A stretch of 51,701 bases of DNA from contig URAZ01000024.1 in assembly GCA_900545925.1 (NCBI GenBank), forward strand, positions 1-51,701. The letters run 5' to 3'. Position numbers and translations under genes: made by a program. Below, one piece after another: positions 7,872 to 15,996 of this stretch; within the stretch, counting starts at the first letter, position 1; every line of letters starts with the position of its first letter. This DNA is from an uncultured Eubacteriales bacterium. Its GTDB lineage: Bacteria; Bacillota; Clostridia; Oscillospirales; Oscillospiraceae. The notes beneath the pieces were generated by a model that worked only from the letters and a program-made list of their open reading frames with translations, was not told the DNA's origin and made no database searches.

Positions 7872-8781
7872 GGTGTGCGCCTCCTATGATATCTTTCAGA
7901 TTCTGTATGTTGTAGTTCTGCATTGCCTGCGGAAGATTCCGGACAATATCGCGGCAGGCATAGGGATTCACCAAGTTTGCCGCGCCGACCTCCACCGCCG
8001 TTGCTCCGGCCAGCATCAGCTCCAGCACATCTTCCGCGCGCGTCACGCCGCCCATGCCGATGATCGGAATTCTGACCGCCTCATAGACCTGCCAGACCAT
8101 CCGCACGGCAAGCGGAAAAATTGCTGGACCGGACATGCCGCCCGTTTTGTTTGCCAGCAGCGGTCGCTTCGCGCGCAGGTCGATGCGCATGCCAAGCACC
8201 GTGTTGATTAAGCTCACCGCGTCCGCGCCCGCGTCTTCGCACGCCCTGGCGATATCCGCAATGCTTGTGACATTCGGAGAAAGCTTCACAATAACGGGCT
8301 TTTTGACCGCAGCCTTTACTGCCCTTGTGACGCTTGCAGCAGCTTTCGGATCCGTTCCGAAGGCGAGACCGCCGCCGTGGACGTTCGGGCAGGAAATATT
8401 CACTTCCAGCCAGCCGACCTGCTCGCATGCGTCAAGCTTCCGGCAGACCTCAACGTACTCTTCGATCGAAAACCCGCTCACATTCGCCATGACTGGCTTG
8501 TGAAAAACCTGCTTGAGCCGCGGAAGCTCTTCTGCTATCACCGCGTCCACCCCCGGGTTTTGTAGACCCACGGCGTTGAGCATACCGCCGGGCGCCTCTG
8601 CAATGCGCGGCTGCGCGTTTCCAAGGCGCTGCTCGCGAGTTGTTCCTTTAAAGGAAAAGGTTCCAAGGCAATCGATATCGTAGAGCTCTGCAAACGTGTA
8701 CCCGTAGCCAAAGGTTCCGCTGGCCGGAATGACGGGGTTGTCGAGCTCAATGCCGCAGAGTGAAACTGCTGCCCTCACCAT
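7864..8781 (-). CDS. pyrD: Dihydroorotate dehydrogenase B, catalytic subunit (FMN)
   Basis: A 305-residue class 1B dihydroorotate dehydrogenase that oxidizes dihydroorotate to orotate with electrons passed to NAD through PyrK. Visible motifs are 'NPVIPASGTFG', the substrate loop 'NISCPNVHGGG', 'KLSPNVT' and the FMN phosphate site 'GMGGVTRAEDV'. The class 1B active-site Cys is in 'NISCPN'. pyrK lies immediately upstream in the operon and overlaps by 7 bases, as expected for a PyrDB-PyrK heterotetramer. GGAGGAAC precedes the ATG. Confidence 0.96.
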   Translation of the reverse strand: MVRAAVSLCGIELDNPVIPASGTFGYGYTFAELYDIDCLGTFSFKGTTREQRLGNAQPRIAEAPGGMLNAVGLQNPGVDAVIAEELPRLKQVFHKPVMANVSGFSIEEYVEVCRKLDACEQVGWLEVNISCPNVHGGGLAFGTDPKAAASVTRAVKAAVKKPVIVKLSPNVTSIADIARACEDAGADAVSLINTVLGMRIDLRAKRPLLANKTGGMSGPAIFPLAVRMVWQVYEAVRIPIIGMGGVTRAEDVLELMLAGATAVEVGAANLVNPYACRDIVRNLPQAMQNYNIQNLKDIIGGAHHG

Positions 8782-9503
8782 ATCAGTTCCTCCTTTCGGA
8801 ACACGGGTCCTTCCTTGCAGATCCGTTTCGGTCCATGTGCTGTCTCAATGGTGCAACCCATGCACGCGCCAAAGCCGCAGCCCATCCGCGCTTCCAGGCT
8901 CAAAAAGCCCGGCTTTTCCGTCCTGGCGCACAGCGCGCGCAGCATCGGCATCGGCCCGCAGGCACAGAATGTGTCAAACGCTTCCGGCAGCGCATCTGTT
9001 ACAAAGCCTTTGCTACCCACGCTTCCATCGGCGGTTGCAAGAATCGTCTCAATTCCAAGCGCTTCAAATTCTTCTTTGTAGAAAATCTCGCTCGCCGTAT
9101 TAAATCCAAGAATTGCAGCCGGTGTTTTCCCAGCCGCAAGGAGTCTCTTTGCAAGGCTATACATCGGCGGCACGCCGATGCCTCCTCCAATCACAAGCGT
9201 CTTTTCTCCGCACGCCGTCACGTCAAATCCATTTCCAAGGCCGCACAGCGCATCAATCGTCTGGCCAGGCTTCATTTCGGCCAGTGCCCTTGTGCCATCT
9301 CCGACCGCGCGGTATATAATTGTGACACTTCCGTCCTCCCAGTCGCAGACGGAAAGCGGCCGTCTGAGGAAAAAGCCCGGAATACTGAGATCCAGGAACT
9401 GTCCTGGCGCGGTGATGGCCGAGGCATCCCCTGCCAAACGTAGCCGGTACACATTCGGCGCAAGCCGCGCGTTTTCTGTCAGTGTAAAGCGTACTTCGTT
9501 CAA
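8775..9503 (-). CDS. pyrK: Dihydroorotate dehydrogenase B, electron-transfer subunit
   Basis: The FAD and [2Fe-2S] subunit that carries electrons from PyrD to NAD. The ferredoxin-reductase-like fold shows 'FLDLSIPGFFLRRPLS' (FAD binding) and 'VIGGGIGVPPMYSLAK' (nucleotide binding). The cluster cysteines lie in 'GCGFGACMGCTIE' and 'KRICKEGPVF'. Length 242 is typical. The start is TTG at 9503, directly overlapping the pyrC stop (TTGA), with GGAGG upstream; no better start exists in the frame. Confidence 0.95.
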   Translation of the reverse strand: MNEVRFTLTENARLAPNVYRLRLAGDASAITAPGQFLDLSIPGFFLRRPLSVCDWEDGSVTIIYRAVGDGTRALAEMKPGQTIDALCGLGNGFDVTACGEKTLVIGGGIGVPPMYSLAKRLLAAGKTPAAILGFNTASEIFYKEEFEALGIETILATADGSVGSKGFVTDALPEAFDTFCACGPMPMLRALCARTEKPGFLSLEARMGCGFGACMGCTIETAHGPKRICKEGPVFRKEELIW

Positions 9504-10771
9504 AGCGTTTCCTCCTTCCAGACGATCTTTCCATCAATCATTGTCATCTTGCATACGCCGGTGAGCGTGACGCCTGCAAACGGCGTTGCCCGACCCATCG
9601 ACAAAAACTGTTCCGGCTCTACTACATAACTCTCGCTCAGGTTGAAGACTGTCAGATCTGCCGGCTGCCCGATGGCAAGCTCCGTGCCGCAGCCAAAGCG
9701 GCGCATCGGCGCGTCGTGCATCAGATCCACAAGCTTTCCGAGCGGCAGAACGCCGGGCTTCACTAAGCTTGTGTAGCAGGCGGCAAAGGAGGTTTCCAGA
9801 CCCACAACGCCCATCGCGCTTTTTTCCAGTCCGCGGGCTTTTTCTTCCCGGCTGTGTGGCGCGTGATCGGTCACAATCATGTCAATCGTTCCATCCAGAA
9901 GTCCCTCGATCAGCGCGTCGCGGTCTTCCCTGCTTCTGAGCGGCGGATTCATCTTGAACCGTCCGTCCTCCTGCAAATCATCCTCCGTAAAGGTCAGATA
10001 ATGCGGTCCTGTCTCGCATGTTACATTTACGCCGCGCCGTTTTGCCTCCCGGATGATCGAAACACTTTCCTTCGTGGAGACGTGACACACATGATATGCA
10101 CAGCCTGTCTCCTCTGCCAGGCGCACATCGCGCGCAATCTGGCCCCACTCGCTCTCGGAGCAAATGCCCCGGTGGCTGTGGGTCTTTGCATATGCGCCGT
10201 CGTGGATATAGCCGCCGCGAAGCAGGCGATTGTCCTCGCAGTGCGCGGCCAGAATTTTCCCAAGCCTTCTGCACTGCTCCATCGCCTCGCGCATCAGGCT
10301 CTCCGACTGTACGCCCTTTCCATCGTCGGAAAATGCAATTACCTCCGGGACCATCGCGTCCAGATCCGCCAGCTGCTCGCCCTTTTGCCCGACGGAAATT
10401 GCGCCGTAGGGGTGCACATGCACGCAGGCGCTTTCCCGGATACGGCGCAGCTCCTCTTCCAGTGACGCCTTGCAGTCCGGCACCGGGTTCAGGTTCGGCA
10501 TCGCCGCCACATGGGCAAAGCCGCCGTGCGCCGCCGCGAGTGTTCCGGTGCGGATCGTCTCCTTATAAGAAAATCCCGGCTCACGAAGATGAACATGCAC
10601 ATCAACGAAACCGGGAAAAATAACTGCGTTATGAACTTCAATACAAACAGTATCCGTGGAGCAGGAAACACGATCTCCGATAGAAACAATTCTGCCGCCT
10701 GAAACAAGAACATCTGCCGGACGGAGCGAGCCGTCTTTCCATACCTGGGCATGCTTGAAACAAATCCGCAT
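9500..10771 (-). CDS. pyrC: Dihydroorotase, class I
   Basis: A zinc amidohydrolase of 423 residues that cyclizes carbamoyl aspartate to dihydroorotate. The metal motif 'DVHVHLREPG', 'HCEDN', 'CHVST' and 'IVTDHAPHS' are all present. I set the start at ATG 10771, six bases after AGGAGG and about 25 bases after the predicted transcription start. The longer frame to 10873 would run through the promoter. It is the first gene of the operon. Carbamoyl phosphate synthase genes are not in the window. Confidence 0.96.
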   Translation of the reverse strand: MRICFKHAQVWKDGSLRPADVLVSGGRIVSIGDRVSCSTDTVCIEVHNAVIFPGFVDVHVHLREPGFSYKETIRTGTLAAAHGGFAHVAAMPNLNPVPDCKASLEEELRRIRESACVHVHPYGAISVGQKGEQLADLDAMVPEVIAFSDDGKGVQSESLMREAMEQCRRLGKILAAHCEDNRLLRGGYIHDGAYAKTHSHRGICSESEWGQIARDVRLAEETGCAYHVCHVSTKESVSIIREAKRRGVNVTCETGPHYLTFTEDDLQEDGRFKMNPPLRSREDRDALIEGLLDGTIDMIVTDHAPHSREEKARGLEKSAMGVVGLETSFAACYTSLVKPGVLPLGKLVDLMHDAPMRRFGCGTELAIGQPADLTVFNLSESYVVEPEQFLSMGRATPFAGVTLTGVCKMTMIDGKIVWKEETL

Positions 10772-10802
10772 AACTGACCTCCTGTGTTTTGGCGCTCGAT
10801 GC

Positions 10803-10831
10803 ATTATAAAAGATCGCGCGGCGATTGTCAA
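10803..10831 (-). promoter_or_regulatory. Consensus sigma-A promoter of the pyr operon
   Basis: On the minus strand TTGACA (10826-10831), a 17-base spacer and TATAAT (10803-10808) match consensus exactly. The leader to the pyrC ATG is only about 25 bases. There is no room for a PyrR-binding attenuator, so control must come from another mechanism. Confidence 0.9.
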
Positions 10832-10951
10832 GTTTTTTTCGCTTTGCCGGCAGAATCCGGCAGAATTCCGCAAAAGCCCTCTCAGCTGTTCTATATTGTT
10901 CCAAGTTCACCATTTTCAAGCCCCCGCACCGTTCGCATGGGGCGCAGCAAA

Positions 10952-10998
10952 GCCGGTGCGCAAGCCTGTTCCTTAACGCACAGGCCGTACGCACCGGC
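10952..10998 (-). terminator. Long hairpin after the UPF0303 remnant
   Basis: GCCGGTGCG (10952-10960) pairs with CGCACCGGC (10990-10998) and GCCTGT (10964-10969) with ACAGGC (10980-10985). On the minus strand it is followed by TTTGCTG, so a terminator for the broken gene is possible but weak. Confidence 0.4.
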
Positions 10999-11010
10999 AG
11001 TCGCTTATTC

Positions 11011-11529
11011 TTATTTAAAGAGCGGCAGCACAGACTCTACCGCCACGCCGAGATACTGGCTGATGGTATCAACGACCAGCCAATGATCTTCCTGCTGCTC
11101 CATGCCAGAAACGGCAATGGCACCAATGAAGCCGCGGCCTTTGAGGTTAATCGGGAAGCAGCCGCCTACACCTGCGAACTTTGCAGGTTCCAGACCGGAA
11201 TCGGCAAACGTATCGCCGCTGGCTGCCATCTCCAGGCCAACCAGATACGAACTCTGCTGGAACATGTTGGCTGTGCGGATCTTTCTGCCAAGTCAGCTGA
11301 GGTTGATGGGGCGGATCGACTGCATCGCGTAATAGAACAGCTGCTCGTCGCCAAGGGAGATCGAATCGACCGCGTCATGGCCGAGCTTTTCCACGCCCTG
11401 CTTGATTTTCGTGCCGATCTGGTATGCATCCTCATTCATGAACTTCTCGAAGACCAGCGCCTGCTCCTGCGCGTGGATAACTTTCATCAGCTTTTTTCCG
11501 AGTGTCCAATTTGCACTTGCAATTCGCAT
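11011..11529 (-). pseudogene. UPF0303 / heme-degrading-domain family protein, broken by one in-frame stop
   Basis: Two pieces in the same reading frame (11295-11529 and 11011-11292) together give a UPF0303 protein of about 170 residues. The first piece has 'FMNEDAYQIG' and 'GDEQLFYYAMQSI'; the second has 'GRKIRTANMFQQSSYLVGLE', 'GGCFPINLKG' and 'IAVSGMEQQEDHWLVV', matching the family end to end. They are separated only by TGA at 11293-11295, where relatives carry Trp just before an Arg-Lys pair. A single TGG to TGA change explains it. Function of the family is poorly known (HbpS/GlcG-like fold). A sequencing error is the alternative; stop recoding is unlikely because other genes here end in TGA. 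Confidence 0.75.
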
Positions 11530-11602
11530 AAACTGCTTAATTAAGGAATAGTATAAAACGCCAGTCCTTCTGTTTTGAGAACTGACGTTCTTTGACACGC
11601 TG

Positions 11603-11644
11603 AGCGGCGGCTGCCATCGGAAGATGGCAGCCGCCGCTGCAATT
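11603..11644 (+). terminator. Strong hairpin with T-rich tail
   Basis: AGCGGCGGCTGCCAT (11603-11617) and ATGGCAGCCGCCGCT (11624-11638) form a perfect 15-base stem, followed on the plus strand by GCAATTTTATT. No plus-strand gene ends here now, so it may be left over from deleted DNA. Confidence 0.55.
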
Positions 11645-11682
11645 TTATTCAGAAGCCCGGTTCTTACCGCAAAAGCCTCCCA

Positions 11683-11994
11683 TCAATCATTGTCCTGCGT
11701 TTCCACGTCGATCAGCCGATGCCCCAGCACGTCCACAAGACCCATGTCGGTGAGACCTAGCTCCGGCACCGTGGGCAGGGAAACGAAGCTCAACGTCATA
11801 AACGGAGCCGGCATCTGACAACCCAGCTGGCGCGCCGCTTCATTCATGCCGTCGAGAAGGCGCATCACCTCGGCTGCGCCACATTCGCTCATCAAGCCGC
11901 CGATCGGCAAGCACATGGAGTCCATCACGTTGCCGTCGCAGACCACGGTCAGTCCGCCACGCAGGCGGGCAACCTCGTTGACAGCAATCGCCAT
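11683..11994 (-). pseudogene. Adenine deaminase, C-terminal fragment
   Basis: About 103 residues match the C-terminus of adenine deaminase (Ade/AdeC): 'MAIAVNEVARLRGG', 'LPIGGLMSE' and 'PFMTLSFVSLPTVPELGLTD'. The full enzyme is near 570-600 residues, so the metal-binding catalytic core is missing. In frame upstream there is only one codon before a TAG, so nothing of the N-terminus remains. It meets a sirtuin fragment of the opposite strand at about 11995. No ribosome binding site is seen at the apparent ATG. A non-functional stub. Confidence 0.8.
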
Positions 11995-12202
11995 GGGCTA
12001 CAATACACCGGTCATCATCAAATATCCGTTTTGGCAGATGACGGCGAAGAATCCGAACGCAATCTACGCCTGTATCAATCAAGGACAGGCGGTTTGCCCA
12101 CAGGAGATCGAGCGGCAGACCATCTGCATCGATGCGGATATCGACACGATTCTGCGTAAGATAATGAGCGAAGAGAATATATCAAAATCTGCACCGCATT
12201 AA
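11995..12202 (+). pseudogene. SIR2-family protein, C-terminal fragment
   Basis: About 68 residues ending at TAA 12200-12202. 'GYNTPVIIKYPFWQMTAKNP', 'NAIYACINQGQAVCPQEI' and 'QTICIDADIDTILRKIM' resemble the C-terminal tail of clostridial Sir2-like NAD-dependent deacylases. The Rossmann domain and zinc module are absent. The open frame continues upstream to 11846 only because it runs antisense through the adenine deaminase stub. Non-functional. Confidence 0.65.
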
Positions 12203-12320
12203 ACAAAGAATAGCTTTTTTCGCAAAATAGAGCGAAAAATGACTGTGTCGCCTGCTGGAAATGCTCCGGCAGGCGGCAAAATTTATCTTCCGGCGCTTTC
12301 CGCTCCGAATTCCCGTTTGG
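12186..12320 (+). mobile_element. Integrase-less relic of a sibling mobile element
   Basis: Bases 12200-12213 are identical to 2996-3009, which lie upstream of the intact integrase, and 12257-12277 are identical to 4304-4324, downstream of it. The sequence between also echoes the region just after the integrase stop (GAAAAAtGACTG against GAAAAAAGACTG). What separates the two flanks in the intact element is the integrase gene; here they are only about 45 bases apart. The simplest reading is a related element next to tRNA-Pro that lost its integrase. Confidence 0.5.
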
Positions 12321-12383
12321 GTCAGGTTTGGGTCAGACGGAAAAGTCACAGAATTTTCCAGCGGAAAAAGTTCTGAAAACGCA

Positions 12384-12421
12384 GAAAAATCCGGCTGAAA
12401 TCGAAAGATTTCAACCGGATT
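12384..12421 (-). terminator. Intrinsic terminator of tRNA-Pro
   Basis: On the minus strand a 15-base stem (12407-12421 with 12388-12402, one G-U pair) with a TTTC loop is followed by TTTTC. It starts directly after the encoded CCA end of the tRNA. Confidence 0.8.
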
Positions 12422-12498
12422 TGGTCGGAGTGTCGGGATTCGAACCCGAGGCCTCTTGGTCCCGAACCAAGCGCGATACCAAACTTCGCCACACCCCG
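12422..12498 (-). tRNA. tRNA-Pro (anticodon CGG)
   Basis: Reads as a full cloverleaf on the minus strand. The acceptor CGGGGTG pairs with CACTCCG, discriminator A, CCA encoded (12422-12424). The anticodon stem CTTGG/CCAAG closes a seven-base loop TTCGGGA with anticodon CGG. The T arm contains GGTTCGAATCC. A consensus promoter and a terminator flank it. Confidence 0.95.
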
Positions 12499-12509
12499 TC
12501 AGCTTGGAT

Positions 12510-12538
12510 ATTATATGAGGAAAACAACGATTTGTCAA
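12510..12538 (-). promoter_or_regulatory. Promoter of tRNA-Pro
   Basis: TTGACA (12533-12538), 17 bases, TATAAT (12510-12515) on the minus strand; perfect consensus, placed just upstream of the tRNA. Confidence 0.9.
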
Positions 12539-12592
12539 GAGGGGCATAAAAATATTTTTCTGCGCATACGATTGCCAAAGGAGGTGTGTGCG

Positions 12593-12859
12593 ATGAAGGA
12601 AAACGGGGGCAAAAATGAAAGACAGACAGGGACTGGAATCTCCCGGCTCTATCTGCTGCTGGCGATGCTGGCGCTTGTGTGGACACTCAAGACATGCGTA
12701 CCGGCTGTCGATACGGCAATCACGAAAATTGCAGGTGCAGCGCAGAAAACAAAGACCGTGCAGGCGTTTTCGGCGCTGACAGAGCGGCTGCGGGAAGGGG
12801 AGGCTGTGCAGGAGGCGCTGTCCGGCTCGTTTGAGATTCTGACCGGTGCCGGCAATTGA
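12593..12859 (+). CDS. Small single-pass membrane protein, unknown function
   Basis: An 88-residue protein that I do not recognise. It has a charged N-terminus, one hydrophobic segment at about residues 20-42 ('LYLLLAMLALVWTL'), and an amphipathic C-terminal half. A perfect AAAGGAGG precedes ATG 12593. It overlaps the start of the M50 protease gene by 14 bases, so the two are coupled. In Bacillus, SpoIVFB acts with the membrane inhibitor SpoIVFA encoded next to it; position and topology allow this protein to play a similar partner role, but no sequence similarity to SpoIVFA is visible. Confidence 0.6.
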   Translation: MKENGGKNERQTGTGISRLYLLLAMLALVWTLKTCVPAVDTAITKIAGAAQKTKTVQAFSALTERLREGEAVQEALSGSFEILTGAGN

Positions 12860-13415
12860 ACTCCGGCCGGGCTTTTTTATGTTTGCAATCGTTCTTGCGG
12901 CGCTCGACCGAAGCGGCTCGGTGCTGCCGATCCTCTGCGCGATGGCAGTACATGAACTGGCGCACATTGTCATGATGCTGGCCTGCGGCGGACAGGTGCG
13001 GCGACTGACGCTGCGGTTTGCAGATCTTCAGATCGCGGCGTCCGGCCTTGGCTACCGGCAGGAACTGCTTTCGGCACTGGCGGGGCCGCTGGTCAATTTG
13101 ATCTGCGGCGCGGCCTTCTGCATGCAGCGGCCTTCCTTCGCCGCATACAGTCTGATGCTGGGGATCTATAATCTGCTGCCGGTCTGGCCGCTGGACGGCG
13201 GGCGGGTGCTCCGTTGCGCGCTGCTGGCGCGATTGCCAGTCGTGCAGGCGGAACACGTTTCAGAAATCGTAAGCTTTGCGTCGTGCGGCGTTCTGCTTCT
13301 GGCCGGTTTGGTTCTGACGTTTATCAAAAAAGCAGGCCTCTGGCCGCTTGGAACTGCGGTGTATCTGACCGTGCGCTTGCTGATGCTTGCAAGACGCGCG
13401 GATGCGGAACGGTGA
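12846..13415 (+). CDS. Site-2 protease, M50 family (SpoIVFB-like)
   Basis: A membrane metalloprotease of about 189 residues. The zinc motif HELAH (HExxH) lies in the first third and the second metal motif 'NLLPVWPLDGGRVL' in the middle, both inside hydrophobic segments as expected for intramembrane proteolysis. There is no CBS or PDZ domain, consistent with the short SpoIVFB/YydH-like group. In spore formers SpoIVFB cleaves pro-sigma-K; this is the likely but unproven role here. GTG 12846 is used; ATG 12879 is an alternative that shortens the N-terminus by 11 residues. Confidence 0.85.
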   Translation: MPAIELRPGFFMFAIVLAALDRSGSVLPILCAMAVHELAHIVMMLACGGQVRRLTLRFADLQIAASGLGYRQELLSALAGPLVNLICGAAFCMQRPSFAAYSLMLGIYNLLPVWPLDGGRVLRCALLARLPVVQAEHVSEIVSFASCGVLLLAGLVLTFIKKAGLWPLGTAVYLTVRLLMLARRADAER

Positions 13416-13431
13416 ACCGGCAAGCTTTTTG

Positions 13432-13460
13432 TTGCATTTTCCGCCGCGAACAGGTACAAT
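13432..13460 (+). promoter_or_regulatory. Promoter for the radical SAM gene
   Basis: TTGCAT (13432-13437), 17 bases, TACAAT (13455-13460), about 34 bases before the chosen ATG 13494. Confidence 0.75.
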
Positions 13461-13493
13461 AGAATGAATCACAAAAGAGAAGGAAAGCTATCC

Positions 13494-15341
13494 ATGACAG
13501 ATCAGTTCCACAGAATCCTCATGCGCGTCCAGAAGCCTGCGCGCTATGTGGGCGGAGAATATAATCAGATCATCAAAGACAAAAAGGACGTCGATGTGCG
13601 TGTTGCGTTCTGTTTTCCGGATACCTATGAGATCGGTATGTCCAACATTGGCATGCGGATTCTCTACGGCGTAATGAACGAGATGCCCGGCGTCTGGTGT
13701 GAACGTGTCTTTGCGCCGTGGGGCGATATGGAAGACGAAATGCGTGCGCATGGGATTCCACTCTGGACGCTGGAAAGCCATGACGCGGTCAGTGACTTTG
13801 ATATGATCGCGTTTACGCTGGGCTATGAGATGTGCTATTCCAATGTTCTGAACATGCTGGAACTGGCGCAGATTCCGCTGCTGTCCAAAGACCGCGATGG
13901 ATTGGAAAACATTGTATTTGCGGGCGGTGTATGCGCGGTCAATCCGGAGCCGCTGGCGGATTTTATTGATTTTTTTTCCGTCGGAGAAGGAGAAGACAGC
14001 ACGACGGAGATCATCGAATGTTATCGCTCTGCAAAAAAACAGGGCCTGACAAAGCAAGAATTTCTGCATAAGGTTGCAAAGATCGAGGGCATCTATGTGC
14101 CGTCCTTTTATACTCATACCTACCGCGCGGATGGGACGCTTGCCGCCATCGCGCCGGAGCCCGGCGTGCCGGAGCGCGTCAAAAAGCGCATCGTACAGGA
14201 TATGAATACGGCATATTTTCCGACGAAGACCATTGTGCCCTCAACCCAGATCGTTCATGACCGGTCGAATCTGGAGATTTTCCGCGGCTGCATCCGTGGT
14301 TGCCGGTTCTGTCAGGCAGGGTTCTGCTACCGGCCGATCCGGGCAAAGTCTGCGGATGTATTATGTAAACAGGCGATTGAATCGCTTGAGGATTCCGGCA
14401 ACAGTGAGATCACGCTGGCCAGCCTCTCAACCTCCGATTACCGTGAACTTGAAACACTGGCTGACGGTCTGCTCGATTATTGCGAACCGCGAAAAATCAA
14501 TCTTTCACTGCCAAGCCTGCGTGCGGATAACTTTTCAAGGGAACTCATGATGCGCATTCAAAAGGTGCGCAAAAGCGGCCTGACATTCGCGCCGGAGGCC
14601 GGAACGCAGCGTCTGCGCGACGCGATCAATAAAAATGTTACGGAAGAAGAGATTCTATCCACCTGTGCCACGGCCTTTTCCGGCGGCTGGAACAGCGTGA
14701 AGCTGTATTTCATGTTGGGCTTGCCGACTGAGACGGATGAAGATGTGGTCGGCATTGCAGAGTTGGTCTACAAAATTCTTCAGGTCTGGCGAGAGAATGG
14801 CAGCGGGAAAAAGCGTGGCCTGTCCATCAATCTGGCAACGGCGTATTTTGTCCCGAAGCCCTTTACACCGTTCCAGTGGGCGGCGCAGATCACGCCGGAG
14901 GAGTATCTGCGGCGTGTCCATCTGCTGCAGGCAAATCTGCACGCAAAGTGCGTCGATTACCGCTATCACGAATCCGACCTCAGCCGTCTGGAAGCTGTCA
15001 TGGCGCGCGGCGATCGCCGTGTCGGACAGATGCTGCTCGAGGCGCACCGGCTCGGGTGCAGACTCGACGGCTGGGATGAGTATTTTAACTACGAGAAGTG
15101 GTTGGAAGCCTTCCGGCGTGCTGGGCTTGACCCCAATTTTTATACGACGCGCGGCTTTGGCACAGATGAACTTCTGCCGTGGCAGACCATCGACGTTGGC
15201 GTTACGACAAAGTTTCTTCTGCATGAACGTGAAAAAGCACTGCGCTCGGAAGCAACGCCGGACTGCCGTACGCACTGCAACGGTTGTGGCGCGCGGATGC
15301 TAAGCGAAAGGAGGCTGTGCGATGAATCGCCTATTGTTTGA
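13494..15341 (+). CDS. B12-binding domain radical SAM protein (TIGR03960 family)
   Basis: A 615-residue protein. Residues of about 30-190 resemble the cobalamin-binding Rossmann region ('FCFPDTYEIGMSNIGMRIL'). The radical SAM core carries the cluster motif C-x3-C-x2-C in 'CIRGCRFCQAG', with 'LSLPSLRADNF' and 'FAPEAGTQRLR' downstream. The Cys-rich end 'CRTHCNGCGAR' may bind another metal. I chose ATG 13494 after GAGAAGGAAAG; the ATG at 13464 is 4 bases from the -10 box. Its partner (DUF2344) overlaps the 3' end by 20 bases. The reaction of this family is not established; the pair commonly precedes ribonuclease G and ribosomal protein genes, which are absent here. Confidence 0.9.
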   Translation: MTDQFHRILMRVQKPARYVGGEYNQIIKDKKDVDVRVAFCFPDTYEIGMSNIGMRILYGVMNEMPGVWCERVFAPWGDMEDEMRAHGIPLWTLESHDAVSDFDMIAFTLGYEMCYSNVLNMLELAQIPLLSKDRDGLENIVFAGGVCAVNPEPLADFIDFFSVGEGEDSTTEIIECYRSAKKQGLTKQEFLHKVAKIEGIYVPSFYTHTYRADGTLAAIAPEPGVPERVKKRIVQDMNTAYFPTKTIVPSTQIVHDRSNLEIFRGCIRGCRFCQAGFCYRPIRAKSADVLCKQAIESLEDSGNSEITLASLSTSDYRELETLADGLLDYCEPRKINLSLPSLRADNFSRELMMRIQKVRKSGLTFAPEAGTQRLRDAINKNVTEEEILSTCATAFSGGWNSVKLYFMLGLPTETDEDVVGIAELVYKILQVWRENGSGKKRGLSINLATAYFVPKPFTPFQWAAQITPEEYLRRVHLLQANLHAKCVDYRYHESDLSRLEAVMARGDRRVGQMLLEAHRLGCRLDGWDEYFNYEKWLEAFRRAGLDPNFYTTRGFGTDELLPWQTIDVGVTTKFLLHEREKALRSEATPDCRTHCNGCGARMLSERRLCDESPIV

Positions 15342-15984
15342 AAAAACCGGAGATGCGGTCTATCTGTCGCATCTGGACTTAATGCGCGTTTTTCAGCGTG
15401 CGTTTAAGCGTGCGGACATCATGATCTGGCACTCACAGGGATTCAGTCCGCGCGCGTATGTCTCCATCGCGCTGCCTTTGCCCGTCGGTTCTGAAAGCGT
15501 CTGTGAGATTCTTGATTTTGAAATTCAGGACGGCTCTGTTGACCTTACCAAGCTTCCAACACTTTTGAACCGTACTATGCCGGCTGGTATCCGGGTGTTG
15601 GAGGCATATGAAAGCGCAGTTAAGGTCAAGCATCTGACGCGCCTGCGTGCGCAGATCACGCTGGAATATGACCGGGGTATCCCGGGGCAGGCCCAACAGG
15701 CGATCGCAAAGTTGTTCGCAGATGGCCCTGTACTCGTGAAAAAACGTACCAAGAGCGGTGACGAGACAGAACTTGATTTGAAGCCCATGATTTTTTCGCT
15801 TTCCATGCGGGAAGTGTCCGCGCAGGAACTGGAATTGACAGTTCTTGTTTCTGCGCAGAATCCAAGCTGCAATCCACAGCTTCTTGTCAATGCGATTGAA
15901 CATTATCTCCCGGAGCAAAAGCCGGACTTTGCAAGAACCAGACGACTGGAAATTTACGACGAACAGGGAAACCTGTTCCGCTGA
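15322..15984 (+). CDS. DUF2344 / TIGR03936 radical SAM-associated protein
   Basis: A 220-residue protein beginning 'NRLLFEKTGDAVYLSHLDLMRVF' with 'HSQGFSPRAYVSIALPLPVG', which is diagnostic for the family that always accompanies, or is fused to, TIGR03960 radical SAM proteins. It overlaps the upstream gene by 20 bases in another frame, and AAAGGAGG precedes its ATG inside that gene. The biochemical role is unknown; a substrate-presenting partner for the radical SAM enzyme is the natural inference. Confidence 0.9.
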   Translation: MNRLLFEKTGDAVYLSHLDLMRVFQRAFKRADIMIWHSQGFSPRAYVSIALPLPVGSESVCEILDFEIQDGSVDLTKLPTLLNRTMPAGIRVLEAYESAVKVKHLTRLRAQITLEYDRGIPGQAQQAIAKLFADGPVLVKKRTKSGDETELDLKPMIFSLSMREVSAQELELTVLVSAQNPSCNPQLLVNAIEHYLPEQKPDFARTRRLEIYDEQGNLFR

Positions 15985-15996
15985 TGAGGAGCAGCT

